Shown one piece after another: positions 27,773 through 38,819 of a stretch of DNA of 64,000 nucleotides. Where the stretch lies: positions 496,001 to 560,000 of the forward strand of contig LR877149.1 in the NCBI GenBank assembly GCA_903995115.1, written 5' to 3'. The stretch is from Angomonas deanei. Taxonomy: Eukaryota > Euglenozoa > Kinetoplastea > Trypanosomatida > Trypanosomatidae. The position numbers were made by a program, and so were the translations under genes. Below the pieces are notes generated by a model that was not told the origin of the DNA, ran no database searches, and worked only from the letters and a program-made list of their open reading frames with translations. Positions within the stretch are counted from its first letter, which is position 1. Each line of letters begins with the position of its first letter.

Positions 27773-29662
27773 TTACAACTTGGACAGTGGACTACCAACC
27801 ACCGCCTCCCGTGCTACCGTGGCGGCGGCATTCATGCTACGTTGGAACTCCTCCGGCGTTACCGGTGGGTGGTTGACGTGCGGCTGGTAACTCAACCGAC
27901 TGAGCGTAGGGACCCTCAAGAGGTTCATCAAGGCGTTCAGGTAGACTGCGCTACCGCCCTCCTCGCCGCCAATGTGTACAATATGCGGGACGAGTCGGTC
28001 ATCCATCAGGGGGCCGCTGCGGTACATGCGGGAGACGACTTGGTTGACGGAGAGGGAGGGCTGCCCGTACTTGTCGCGCACGACGATGCCACGTGCCTCC
28101 CGCTCCTCCGCCTCGGTGAGACGGGTGCGAATGTGCGCGTGGCGGGCCGCCCGCTGAGAGTCTTTTTCGACCGAAAAGAAGGGCACATCATCAAACACGG
28201 TCAGTTCAAAATCGGTACTATGCGGATTGTCCCCGAACGCGGCGGCGTGGCCCACCTCCACACATCCTAACAGCGAGGGAGGGGCGTAAGGGGTGTTGTC
28301 GGTGCGCCTAAAGTTCGTGGTGGCGTGTTCCTTTCCTAATAAGTAACGCAGCGCGGTGGACTTGCTCACCCCCAGTTTGGAGATGACGACACTATTCGGC
28401 TGGGGCATCGCGTTGACGCCGCCCTTGACGAGGTCCGGCAGGTGCGTCTTGAAGAGCAGCGAGAAGAGGGACAGCGGGATGCCGAGGACAATGATCTGGG
28501 CCACATCTGTCGCGCCGTTGGGGGAAGGATCAAAACAGGTTTTGACGCCTTTCGGGTCGGGTCCTAGGAGGGCGGCAATGTAGGCCGCAAAACTGTGCGC
28601 TAAATCTTTGGCAGCGGGGGTGGACCGCTCCAGGGCCGTCAGTAGCTCCTTTTCAATCATGCCCACGACGGCCTGCTCCACGTCCTCGTCGTCGTCCTCG
28701 CTGCAGGTGACCTCGCGCTCGAGGAACTCCATTCGTATAATACCCAGCACGACGAGCAGCCGGCCGTGGGAGGAAAGGAAGTTCACCTTCCAGTCCACGG
28801 TGGCCTCGCTATCGCCGGCGCGGCGGTACAGCACTAACTCGTCCTCTGCCTCCTCCTCCGCCCGGTTGGCCTTCTTCTTTAACACAGCCCGAAGTTGGGG
28901 TCCATAGGTGTTCTCGTTCTTCTTATCGGTACTCGTGCTACAGGTATACGCGAGGTCGAGGAAGGTCAGCAGCGCCTTCCACATATTCTTATACCGGCGT
29001 GACATTTTACGCAGCCCCGCCACCACGAGCTCTTTTCCTTCCAAAATGTACCGTAAAAAGCGATGGTACACGGTATTAATCAGCGAGTGAAGGCGAATGG
29101 CGGTGTTGAGCTCGATACAGGTGCCCCGCACACACGAGCGCATCTCCGTCTCATCGGACACTGTCGTGCCGTCCATGGAGGAGGCCGACCCAAAGAAGTA
29201 CGTCTTCACCGGCTGCTGCAGCATTGGGATGCTATGTAGCCGACACTGCTCCACACTCTCCTCGGTGGCGCAGTGGAGGGAGCGGAGGTAGTCCCCGACC
29301 ATGCGGATAGAGCTCTTGCTACAGGTGTAGAGGGCAGCCCCGGTGTAGAGGGAGAGCAGGAGCTTGCCACCAGCGGGGGCTGGCCGACCCTCCGCCGCGC
29401 CGTCCTTGTAATGTACTTTTTGGTACTGCGCCACCCGCCGCTTCGCCAGCCCAAGGCAGTCCCGCAGCGGCATGTACATTTGTCGTAAGACACGCTGGTC
29501 GGCGGTGGTGACGACACAGAGACTACCCCCATTCAGCAGCCACCGCTCCAGCGGCTTATGACACGGGCTCTGGTCTAGCGGTAGGTAGGCGCCATTTGCC
29601 TTGTGGGGGGTGGATATCAACGTCCCATCCAAGTCACACAAGAGCCAATATCCGGAGAGCAT
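27773..29662 (-). CDS. HAD-superfamily phosphatase-like protein with very long cap
   Basis: 629 residues, intact. All four haloacid-dehalogenase motifs are visible in order: motif I LLCDLDGTLI with D10 and D12; motif II VTTADQ (Thr52 or Thr53); motif III SKLGVSKSTALRYLL with K434; motif IV AFGDNPHSTD with D478 and D484. These residues form the phosphoaspartate active site, so it should be a Mg-dependent phosphatase or phosphotransferase. Motifs III and IV read like the Cof/type-IIB sugar-phosphatase group. About 380 residues separate motifs II and III, much longer than a normal cap, including a basic segment and an acidic run (EDDDEDVEQ, about 322-330). No signal or membrane segment. Substrate unknown. 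Confidence 0.75.
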   Translation of the reverse strand: MLSGYWLLCDLDGTLISTPHKANGAYLPLDQSPCHKPLERWLLNGGSLCVVTTADQRVLRQMYMPLRDCLGLAKRRVAQYQKVHYKDGAAEGRPAPAGGKLLLSLYTGAALYTCSKSSIRMVGDYLRSLHCATEESVEQCRLHSIPMLQQPVKTYFFGSASSMDGTTVSDETEMRSCVRGTCIELNTAIRLHSLINTVYHRFLRYILEGKELVVAGLRKMSRRYKNMWKALLTFLDLAYTCSTSTDKKNENTYGPQLRAVLKKKANRAEEEAEDELVLYRRAGDSEATVDWKVNFLSSHGRLLVVLGIIRMEFLEREVTCSEDDDEDVEQAVVGMIEKELLTALERSTPAAKDLAHSFAAYIAALLGPDPKGVKTCFDPSPNGATDVAQIIVLGIPLSLFSLLFKTHLPDLVKGGVNAMPQPNSVVISKLGVSKSTALRYLLGKEHATTNFRRTDNTPYAPPSLLGCVEVGHAAAFGDNPHSTDFELTVFDDVPFFSVEKDSQRAARHAHIRTRLTEAEEREARGIVVRDKYGQPSLSVNQVVSRMYRSGPLMDDRLVPHIVHIGGEEGGSAVYLNALMNLLRVPTLSRLSYQPHVNHPPVTPEEFQRSMNAAATVAREAVVGSPLSKL

Positions 29663-30059
29663 GATAACAGAATAAAGGAAACGAGTGTGGGGTTACTATT
29701 ATGATGATGTGTGTGCAGACCGGTTTATTATTGGGGATAAGGGTAATGATAAAAAAATGGAAGAAGAAAAAGAAAAAACCCCTATGTATACAGTAAGAGA
29801 AATAATATAAGATTGTTTATGTTTTTTGATTATTATTTTTTTTTTTTTTTGTTCTTTTCTTTTATCAATAAAATGATATGGAAAAAAAAAATATAAAAAA
29901 AAAAAACAGATGTTAAGTGCTTTTTGCGGCAAGAAAGAAAAAGAGAGAGAAACAGGGAAATACAAACTAAAATAAAACTAACTCTTGCTATGGTCATTCT
30001 CCATCCTCAAAAACTACAACGGCCATTCAAGCATTCATAATATACAAAAAACAAGAAAA
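29663..30059. other. Intergenic region, HAD-like gene / MYND gene
   Basis: About 400 AT-rich bases with A/T runs near 29835-29905. No gene seen. Confidence 0.55.
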
Positions 30060-33000
30060 TCAATACTGAAAATACTTCTTCTGCAGCGCCCGCAGCTCCT
30101 CCCACGCCTTCTTCCCCTCCCGCAGGTACCAGGCGATCTCCTCCATCAATATCGCTGCGTCGGGCGGTCTCCTCTTCTTTTTCCAGCCGCACCAGTCGCA
30201 AGTGCCGCTGCTGCGACATGAACTGTGCCTGCAGACGGTCCCACTCCATTGCCTCGCGTGTCATTAACTTTTTACGGCGCACCGTGTACTCCACCAGCAG
30301 GTTGCCTAGGTGGCCTGGGTTGTTGTGAGAGGTATAGGAAGGATTATTGTGGTGTGGGTAGGCATTGTACGGCGTGGTGCCACTCGTGTTGAAGCCCATC
30401 CCGTGGTTGGTGTGGATGGCTTGGGAGAGGGTGTCGTCCAGAACGGTGCTGAGCATTAAACTTTTATTATTGTACGCCCGCGCAGAGACTGGTGGCGTGC
30501 TACCGCTGGTGTCATTCTCACCGGCGAGGTGAGGGGACACGGGGGAGAAGATGCTGTCGAGGGTGTGCGACCGGCCGTGGTGGTAGACGGGTTTTTTCCC
30601 ATTCAGTTTCTCGTTATCGTCGTGGTGGGTGGTGTTGTTGAATATACTGTTGTTGAGCATATCGAGCACATGCTCGGCGTTGGGGTCGAACATGCTGTTG
30701 TTCGCATTATTAGTATTTTGATTGGCTTTCATGAACGTACTCAGCATCATGGAGTCGTACCGGTTGTGGGCGGTGGAGTAGGCGAAAGGACTATTACTGT
30801 TAGCTTTATTCGGCTGCAGGCTGTTGTCACTCGGCACTCCCATCGTGGTGCAGAGAATCGGTAGAGTTGTGCCGACTGGAAAGGTGAAACGATCGTCCAA
30901 TGTGTTTGGATTGCTTCTTTTTGAGTGTGTTTTTATTATTCAAGTTACTGTTACTGCTGTTGGATTTTAAGTTCGCCTTGCTGTTTCCACTCCGTCGCAC
31001 CAAGTTGGATCTCTTCCTCGATAGTTCTCCATTCCCACTCTCGGAGGCCAGGTGGGTGGCACCAGCACCGATCCCTTGTATACGCTGCATGCTCTTTTTG
31101 TTCTGTTCGCGATAGAAAGAGTCTTCCTCCTCCAGGGGGTTGTGCGCATGCAGCGTGTTGTTATTATTGTTGCTGTTTACGTTGCTGACCGACTCGAAGT
31201 AATTGTCATAATCATTATCGCTGCCGTCGTCGTAGTCGTCGTACTTGGAGTAGCCACCAAAACTCTGTTTTGTACTTTTTAGGGTTTCGTTGAATAGCAT
31301 TGTACCAGGGTTGGAAAAGCGGCTGAGGTTGCCTGGGAAGACATCTGCGGTGGGGTTGAGGTGACTGGTCGGCGGGGTCAGGCCATCGGCGGGAAGTCCA
31401 TTCGGAGAGATGTTCGTCTTAGTATTAGTATTGTTATTGTTATTTTCGTTGATTAAATCTTTCTTGAGGGTGGGGACCGTCTGCGTGCCGACATCTCTGC
31501 CCACCGTCACCGTCGGTGGGTGTGACGTAGAGTAACGCTTTCGGCCTTGCTTGTTCGACGCCCCGGAGGCTCTCCGACCCCCTCCCACCACCGCCTCCGC
31601 TGCGCTCGCTTTTTCAGCGGCCAGAGCACTCTCCGCGGCGGTGCGCTGCTCCTGCACAATACGATCGAACAGACTGTTTGCCATGGCAGTGGCGTGTTGC
31701 TGCAGGACGGTGGGATTCACATTCATCTCCTTGCGCGTTAGACCGACGGTGTACGGCTGACGTTGGCCATCCTTATTGTACGCTGTGTTCTCCGCCGCTG
31801 TGGCCTGCAGGGCCCGGCAGACGTACTTGTGGGTGGGCCAGTCCTCCTCTTGGCACCCACGGCAGCAGTAGTAGACCTCGTTACAGACACAGCGCTTCAG
31901 CTTGACCGGGAAGACGGAGTGCGCCGAGTGCTGCTCCTGCCACCGTCTGGTGTCCTGTCGCCGCCTCGCCTTGTCGACCTCCGCGGCGGTCGGGGGCAGG
32001 TGGTTCTCCCTTTGGCTGGCGGTGTCATGACCTTCGGCCGGAGCAGGCGCACCGTCGTCCCCAGGTGCCAGCCCCCGCCGCCACAACTCCGTCACCTCAT
32101 AGTTATCCCCGTAACCTCCCTCGTCCTCGTAGTCGTCCACCTGCTCCGAGGAGCTCCGCTGCCGCAACTTGCGGATGCGCCCCAATATTTTGTGATTGGC
32201 GACCGTCTGGGAGTGGTGGCGAGAGCCGGTAGAGGCGGTGCTCAGCCGTGAGCCACGACTGCTGCGCCGGGAGCTCGTCCCACTGGTCCGTCGTGAAGTA
32301 TTGGGGGAGCTGTAGCTGTCGCGGTGGGTGGTGATGGGCGCCTCCATACTGGCGGCTTCCACCTCCTCCGCTGCCTCCTGTCCCTCCTCCGAGGCGACCA
32401 TCACCACCGGGGAGCCATCTCTTGCGGCGGCGGGGGTGTCCCAGGAACGGCCGCAGCTAAACCAATACTGCAGCCACCCCACGCAGTTCACCTCGAGCGC
32501 CACTTCCTCCTCCATGTCGGCCTCCCGTCTGCCGCAGTGGGCGCAGCAGTACCGGGCGGTCTGATAGCTGCTCTTGTAGTACTGCAACTCATTCCTGCCG
32601 TAGCGACATCGGCGCCAGTGGTAGAGCTCCCAGTGTGCCTCCTGGCAGCTGGTGCTGCAGTACTGGCAGCGGCCGCAGGGGCAGAGGAACAGCTGGGATG
32701 GAGGGAAGGAGATACCGCAGCGATTGCACAAGTTCCCTAGTCGTCTGTCCTGCGTCGCAAAGTACGGGGAGTGAAGAACGTATTGCCATTGGGGTTGGCA
32801 TTGTTGCGCGTTTGCACGCCGGTAGAATCGTTCTGCAGCTGAAACGCCGCCTCCCGCGACTTGAGCAGCTCAATCCCTCTCCGTCCCTCCACGATGGCAC
32901 TCTCAAAGTACATGTGCTGATAGTAATCCACGCAGTACTTCACATCCTCCCGTAGTTGCCGCTCCGCATCTGTCAGAAGGCGACCCGTCTCGGGGTCGTA

Positions 33001-33667
33001 CAGCGAGGGGTCGGCATCCTTCTTCTTCTTCCTCTTCTTTTTCTGTGGAGACTTGACCGCCTCTCGGCCGGCGGGCGGTGTGCCACTCGCATTGTTTCCA
33101 TCGGCGCTGTTGTAGGTGACACTACCACTATGATTCTGGGTGGTGGTGAACGTCGATGAAAACTCCTCCGTCCGACTCAGACTGTTGTTGATGTGATTGG
33201 TGCTGCCGCTGTTTTCGCCCTCGTACCCGTTACTGCCAGCACTGTTGACACTACTTCGGACCTCACTGCCGAAACTTTCGTTCATCTGAGTATTGATGCT
33301 TGCCCCGGCCCCATTGTACTGACGGGCAGCGGCGTCGTTGGGGTTCATTTGATTCATTTGAGTATGACTCGGCTGTTCCTCGGTACCGGTCGGCGGTCGA
33401 AGGGTGCTTTTACGCTCCTTCTTTTTGCTCCCCCGTGCGTGCTTGGAGGACGTCCGCCCGTGTTCCTCGGCGAAGAGGGGCCGTGCGTAGGGGTTGTATT
33501 TGGAGGTATCGTTTAGGTCAATGTCGATGACGCGACGATTCGTATTGTTTTGAAAATTTCCATTCCCATTCTGTGGATACCTATTGTTATTGTTATTATT
33601 ATTTTCGCTGTATCCGTACACAGCATTAGGTTGTCTTTTATGGGGCTGACGTCGTCGGTCATTATTA

Positions 33668-33704
<37 letters not shown>

Positions 33705-34458
33705 GACGATGGACGCCCCGAGGCGACATCTGTTGACTGCTATCCTCTGCGCTAGACAGAGTCGTGGATACTCCGTTGGCACTTTTATTATTGTTAGTAC
33801 TAAGGAGATACGGTAGTGTCGGCCGTGTTCCTTGTAGAAATGGATTTGCGTTCGTGACGTAGCTGATACTAGTACTATTATTATTATTACTATTAGTATT
33901 ATTATTATTTGCGGAAGGAATCGCCAGCGGATTGGGGATCGTATCGTTATTGCTCGTGGCGATATTGCTACTGTCATTGTTCTGGAAGGTGGTGCTAGCA
34001 GCGTAGGTGCTGCTGTGGACCGAGATCATGGTGCCGCTGTCCATCGTGCCGGTCGTCCCTCTGCTCGCGTTGCTTAGATTGAATGGGTGCTGACGAGAGG
34101 AGGGGGACGGGATGAAGAGTGGGTTGTGGTGGACCACACCGCCGTCCTCATGAAGGGGGTTGGTACTGTTATGCACGTGTCGGTTGAAAAGATCCGGCGA
34201 GGGTCCTGAGCTCATCATCATCATATGACTATTGGTATTGTCACTTTGGTTGGGGGCCACCGACGTTGGTGTAGGGCCGGCACCCTGTGCGGTCACACGA
34301 TTGCTATTATTTATATTCGCCCCCGAGTTCGCTGTGGTGTTATTATTATTATTCGTGTTTTGGTGTGGTGTTAGGGGGGAGGCACCCTCCGACAGGGTAG
34401 GCGTATGTACGGTAAATAGAGAAGTGATCGGGGCACCACCGTCGGGGAAACGAGACAT
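30060..34458 (-). CDS. Large Asn-rich MYND zinc-finger protein (three frame breaks)
   Basis: Read as one gene of about 1,460 residues from the ATG at 34458 to the stop at 30060. N-terminal half: disordered, with poly-Asn runs up to about 15 residues. Then a basic KKKRKKKKDADPS, and a helical block (AERQLREDVKYCVDYYQHMY). A MYND-type finger follows: CNRCG ... CPCGRCQYCSTSCQEAHW ... C. After a long Ser/Arg insert comes a second: CCAHCGRRE ... CVCNEVYYCCRGCQEEDW ... HKYVC. The C terminus is Asn-rich and ends in a helix (MEEIAWYLREGKKAWEELR). The first finger has no upstream ATG in its own frame, which is why I join it to the N-terminal frame. Frame changes lie near 32745-32800, at C3 30839-30841 and at G3 30162-30164. 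MYND fingers bind proline-rich partners. Confidence 0.6.
33661..33704 (-). repeat. AAT/AAC microsatellite coding poly-Asn
   Basis: About 14 trinucleotide steps of ATT/GTT on the plus strand (AAT/AAC on the sense strand), read as Asn in the MYND gene. The longest of many such tracts in the window. Confidence 0.9.
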
Positions 34459-34693
34459 TATACAGAACTATTTTATATTTTACAGATCTAAAGAGTTTTC
34501 TTTTTTGCTCTACTTCTTTGAAAAGAGCAAAATCTAATACAGTTTTCTTTAAAAAAAAAAAAAAGAGGGGAAAGATGAATCTAAGAAAATAATAAGTGCG
34601 AGTCGTCTCCGTTACCACCTATGGTCACCTATTTATTTATTTTTATCTTTTAGTTTTTTATAGTTAATCGTTTATCATTATTATTATTCTCCT

Positions 34694-36678
34694 TTATTTC
34701 ACACCCTCACCGTCCGTGTAGCCTCGCGCGATGCCGTGCTTCCCTTTCTCTATCGTCGCCTGTACGGGTGTCTCGCCCACCTCCGGCCGCAACCCCTTGT
34801 AGTCCCTTTCCTGGAACCTCGCCAAGGAGTCGCCAATGATATCTTGATAGTTGGGGGTAATGAGCGCCGTCTGTGGATCGACAGTGACGAGAGAATGAGA
34901 AGTGGGGTGGTCCTTTGTCGTCTGGGCCTCCTGCGCCACGAGTTGCTTTTCCTTTTCCTGTACCGCTTCCGCCAGTTCCGCCTGCAGCTCTAGCAGGGTG
35001 TTCGCGTAGACAGACGGTTTGCCGTAGAAGGCGCGACGTCGTCCCTCGTCCTCCTCGTACTCCTCCGTGGTGAGGGCTAAAATGACTTCCATCGGTGACA
35101 CAATGGGCTTCATAAAGTTATACTTTTTCTTGTCATTGTAGTGGCACTCCTCGCTGTGGGGGCAGGCGACCACGACGAAGAGATCCACCGCGTCTACAAA
35201 GTTGGCAATCTTGTACTCATTGACATGCCCTACGTAAATCATATAGGCTCTCTTTTTATACAGACGGCACAGCTGAAAAGTTGCAGCGCGGTCTCGTAGT
35301 AGTACTGGGTGGAGAGGGTGGCGAGAAGAATTCCCACCGCGCTCGCCTGCCGGACCGCCTCCACGTTGAACTCCCTCTGTCGCTGACGTTTGGTGTAGAG
35401 CTGCCACCCTTCTCCGAGGGCGGCGGGGGACAGAGAAGCCGTGTGTGAAGAAAAGAGGGAAGACCCCCAGGCCTGTATGGCCGCCGCATCCTTCTCCTTC
35501 TCCCCCTGCAGGTGGAGTGGTGGGGCATGGTCTACCCCGAATGTCTCATCCAGTATCATTAACTCACTCAGGGAGAGCGCATCGTCGTCCTTTTCTAGAA
35601 GGTGCTCTAACAAACTAGACGCTTCCTCCGTGTAGTGGCAGTGATTGTACTGCAGTACGCCCTGAAGGTTCGCCGACACGATACGAACCGTGGACTGTGG
35701 CAGAATGGCCAAGTAGAGGGAAACACAATTGGGGTCGTCGGCCGTGCGACGGGGAATGCGAATGCCATTCAGGCGCCACTCCTCGGTACTTTCTTTGCTG
35801 TCGTGCTCGGTGAGTGCGGTTTGCACCTCGGTGGGGCACCAGTGAAGGGTGACCTTTCCACCACCGCCGCCAGACGCTAGGTCGACCCGCTGCTCGAAAC
35901 TTCCCTTAGCGGCTTGCAGGAGACGCTGGGCACTATGCGAGGCCATCACCACCAACTCTACTGAGATGCTTGCCTCTTTACCATCCTGGTAGGACGAGCA
36001 CTTCTGGAGGAGCGTGTGATAGAGGTGCTCCAGCACACGTGCCACCACCTCTCCACCACAGTACGTCGCATCAGAGGAAGTCATCGGCTGCGCTTTTTGA
36101 CCAGTCACCACCACCTTCAGCTCAAATGGGGGGTGTACATAGTACACTGGAATACGGGTATTCCTACTGTAGCACGCGTTACCATAGTGCACAATGACCT
36201 CACTGCCGTAGTGGGCGGCGGTGATCTCGTCTGGGCAGCAACTCCCGAACGTATTGTCGGCCAGGACGTAGAACCGTACCTCCGTGCTAGGGGCGTTGGG
36301 GTTATCTAATTTGGTAGTAGCCGCTGCCTTCCGTGCGGCTGGGGAGGCTAACTTCAAAAGAGGATCTGTCTCACCTGTTCCACCTTCCTTCTCCTCCGCT
36401 GGAGCGTGTCGCTGGGCGAGACGACCCCGCAGTGCCTCATAGGACGAGTGTTGAGTCAGCCGCTCCTCCAGCAGCTGCAACAGACGGACCGCATCGCCTA
36501 GCAAGTCGTCGGGCAGCTGAACTGCCACCTTGCAGAAGGTCTGCGACAGGAGGTAGTCCACGACCTCATCGACACAGTACACGGTGCGCAATCGCTCCCG
36601 GTCGTCCTGGGAGGGCGCCACTTCCTTGCGGCGGGGGTGGGCGTGCAAGACGGGTTCCACCGTGGCAGCGTGAAACAT
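34694..36678 (-). CDS. DPH2: Diphthamide biosynthesis protein 2 (one frame break)
   Basis: DPH2 pairs with DPH1 to make the first step of diphthamide on eEF2, transferring the 3-amino-3-carboxypropyl group from SAM with a [4Fe-4S] cluster; cytosolic. Family blocks: VAVQLPDDLLGDAV; DNTFGSCCPDEITAAHYGSE followed by VIVHYGNACYS (Cys region); KKRAYMIYVGHVNEYKIANF; and VDLFVVVACPHSEEC ... FMKPIVSPMEVILAL. The last two blocks lie one frame away from the first ones. The change is at the T5 run 35253-35257 (plus strand): one more base there would give a continuous protein of about 660 residues. The start is the ATG at 36678, just after a splice AG at 36693-36692; the open frame upstream of it is decoded pyrimidine tract. 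Confidence 0.85.
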
Positions 36679-36691
36679 ACAACTGGGATCA

Positions 36692-36730
36692 CTAATAAAG
36701 AGAGAGAGAGAAAGAAAGAAAAGGAAAAAG
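36692..36730 (-). promoter_or_regulatory. Candidate trans-splice acceptor for DPH2
   Basis: Very strong sense-strand tract (CTTTTTCCTTTTCTTTC then CT repeats) ending TTATTAG at 36692, 14 bases before the ATG at 36678. Confidence 0.7.
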
Positions 36731-36855
36731 TAAAATGGAAGCACAAGATGCATCGATTCAAAAATAAATAAAAATAAATCACGCACGTCCACGACATAAT
36801 ATTAAACTAATTTGTTAAACGGTTAAATGAACAGGAATATCATTATTTTTTATTA

Positions 36856-38427
36856 TTACGACGCCCACTTCTTCTTTTTCCCAATACCACCACACTCCAC
36901 CTCGTTCATGAATAAATTAAACGTCGGAAGCCCATCCACCGTCAGTCCCGCTGTCATTTCGGTCATCAGGTGCGGACCCTCATCGTCGTCCTCGATGGTA
37001 CTACTATGGTGCTGACCCGACACACGGAACCGGTCGGAGTGAAAGAAGTCATCGACGACGGGGGGTAGCGTGTAGTACCCGATCCGGCCATCATTCCAGT
37101 CTGTCAAGATCATCCTCGCGGTCCCCTCCTCGTCCACATCGCCACCTTTGCGCAGCCGCCCGCGCCGGAGACCGACGAGCTGAATGAACTCCATGACGTT
37201 TTCAGGGTTGAACGATGGGATTTGATAGTAGAGGGAGAGCGGGTGAACCCCGTACTGGGCAATGAGCTGTTGCTGCCGGGTGTCCTCGTCGTCATTGGTG
37301 GTCTGTGACGCCATCGCACACCGCTGGAGGAGTCGCTGGACCGGGAGAAAGGGGTTGGCGAGCTCATGCACGTTGACGGCATTCCGCAGCACCACATCCC
37401 CCTGATCCTCCCCCGGGCTCACGACGCCAGGGCTATCCATCACGCGAATGTCGGAGCGTAGGTCTACCTCGGTGTTGCCCGTGGTAAACCCAGGACGGTT
37501 CCCCACGCCAACCACATTTTTTCGCTTGAGGGCGTTAATGACGGAACTCTTCCCCACGTTGGGATAGCCAATGACGCCCACCACGATTGCCTTGCGGTCT
37601 CCTGTCTCCCCGCCTCGCGCGAGAGAGCGGAGTCGATGAAAGAGGTTGTTGACGTAGCCCTGTTGCTGCGCCTTGCTCGTCGCGGAAAAAGGAATGCACA
37701 TGATGTGCTCCTGCTCCTCAAAGTAATGAATCCAAGCATCCAGCACTTCCTTTGATGGGAGGAGGTCGGCCTTGTTCAGGACCACCACAATCTGCTTCCT
37801 CTCGTCGCCGTAGGAGGACCGGATGCTCTGCTCCAGTTGCGTCAGGCGGCACCCCAGCGGGTCCCTGGCGTCGAGCACCTGCAGCAGCACATCGCAACTC
37901 TCTACCACTTTATTGAACTCCTTGAAAAACCGACGCAGGGAGCGATCCTTTCCGCGGTTGTCCACATCCTCTACGGAGAGACCCTCGCCCTCCTGGCCAC
38001 TCGCCCCTTGCTGATACTGCAGCGGTGCCTCGTAGTGGTGTCCCTGCTCTGCCGTCCGCAGGGCCAGCGCGGACATCTCACCCCGTCGCTGCGCTAGCTC
38101 CTCCTCCTCGGTGAGACCGGCACCACCGCTATAACCGGTGCTCTGTTGCTGGTGCCCAACACTGCGCGACACGTACTTGGATAACTTTTCGTTACGACTA
38201 AATATGCTGCCCGTCTTCCGCTGGGGCAGCCCGCTGCTGTTCTCACCGCCTGGGCGAATGCTCATCACACTGTGGGTCTTGCGCTGGGCAGTGCGGGCGA
38301 GATTCTCGGAGACCCGCTTCAGGTCGGGGACGCCGGGGTCTCGCCGGAGGGGTTTGCGCTGAGAGGCGTCGCCTCTCTTTTTACTGCCGCCGCCGCCTAT
38401 GCCAGACTTTTTGGAGTGGCCGCCCAT
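36856..38427 (-). CDS. Circularly permuted GTPase, nucleostemin/NUG1 type
   Basis: 523 residues from the ATG at 38427, intact. YlqF/GNL-family GTPases have their G motifs in the order G4-G1-G2-G3, and that is what is seen: G4 LNKAD (217-221), G1 GYPNVGKS (287-294), G2 PGFTT (312-316), G3 DSPG (331-334). The block VLDARDPLGCR before G4 and the basic N terminus (SKKRGDASQRKPLRR) match GNL3/nucleostemin and yeast Nug1, which act in the nucleolus in 60S subunit assembly and export. The Lys-rich end (GKKKKW) could aid nucleolar retention. GNL2/Nog2 is the main alternative but usually has DPLGTRC at this place. Confidence 0.85.
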   Translation of the reverse strand: MGGHSKKSGIGGGGSKKRGDASQRKPLRRDPGVPDLKRVSENLARTAQRKTHSVMSIRPGGENSSGLPQRKTGSIFSRNEKLSKYVSRSVGHQQQSTGYSGGAGLTEEEELAQRRGEMSALALRTAEQGHHYEAPLQYQQGASGQEGEGLSVEDVDNRGKDRSLRRFFKEFNKVVESCDVLLQVLDARDPLGCRLTQLEQSIRSSYGDERKQIVVVLNKADLLPSKEVLDAWIHYFEEQEHIMCIPFSATSKAQQQGYVNNLFHRLRSLARGGETGDRKAIVVGVIGYPNVGKSSVINALKRKNVVGVGNRPGFTTGNTEVDLRSDIRVMDSPGVVSPGEDQGDVVLRNAVNVHELANPFLPVQRLLQRCAMASQTTNDDEDTRQQQLIAQYGVHPLSLYYQIPSFNPENVMEFIQLVGLRRGRLRKGGDVDEEGTARMILTDWNDGRIGYYTLPPVVDDFFHSDRFRVSGQHHSSTIEDDDEGPHLMTEMTAGLTVDGLPTFNLFMNEVECGGIGKKKKWAS

Positions 38428-38819
38428 TTGTTGTGGCAAAAAGAAATACCTTTTTTTTTTTTTTTTGGTGGTAGGTTCCTTAGAGGAAGGGGGAAAAAAA
38501 AGAAATTTTCACAAAAGCAAAATAAAAAGTGGGATACATCTCTGTCGTCGCACGACATTCCCTTTTGTTTAAAAAAAAAAAAAAAAGATTAATTAAGGAG
38601 TGAATATATTAAGAAGTACGATATGAGTAAAGTTCACGCACAAGAAAAATGGAATTTGTATGTTCATCTTTCCTGTGTGCCATGACTTTTATAATTTAGC
38701 ATATCCCTTCAGAATAATAATAGTATTATACTTTAAAAAAAAAAAAAAATCTGTTTTATAATCGTTTCAAATTGAAAACAAAATGCTTATTAATTGTGAC
38801 TTTTTTTTATTTATTATTT
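38428..38819. other. Intergenic region, NUG1-type GTPase / TRAP1
   Basis: About 390 AT-rich bases with A- and T-runs (T16 near 38451, A16 near 38571). Leader and 3' flank only; no gene seen. Confidence 0.6.

Noticed and set aside
30007-30900. A separate gene for the Asn-rich segment downstream of the MYND frames
   Set aside because: It has no upstream ATG before the overlap and no leader, and its end makes sense only in another frame (stop at 30060). It is better read as part of the MYND gene.
36679-36792. Hydrophobic N-terminal extension of DPH2
   Set aside because: It lies upstream of a very strong splice tract and AG (36692-36730). DPH2 is cytosolic and needs no signal.
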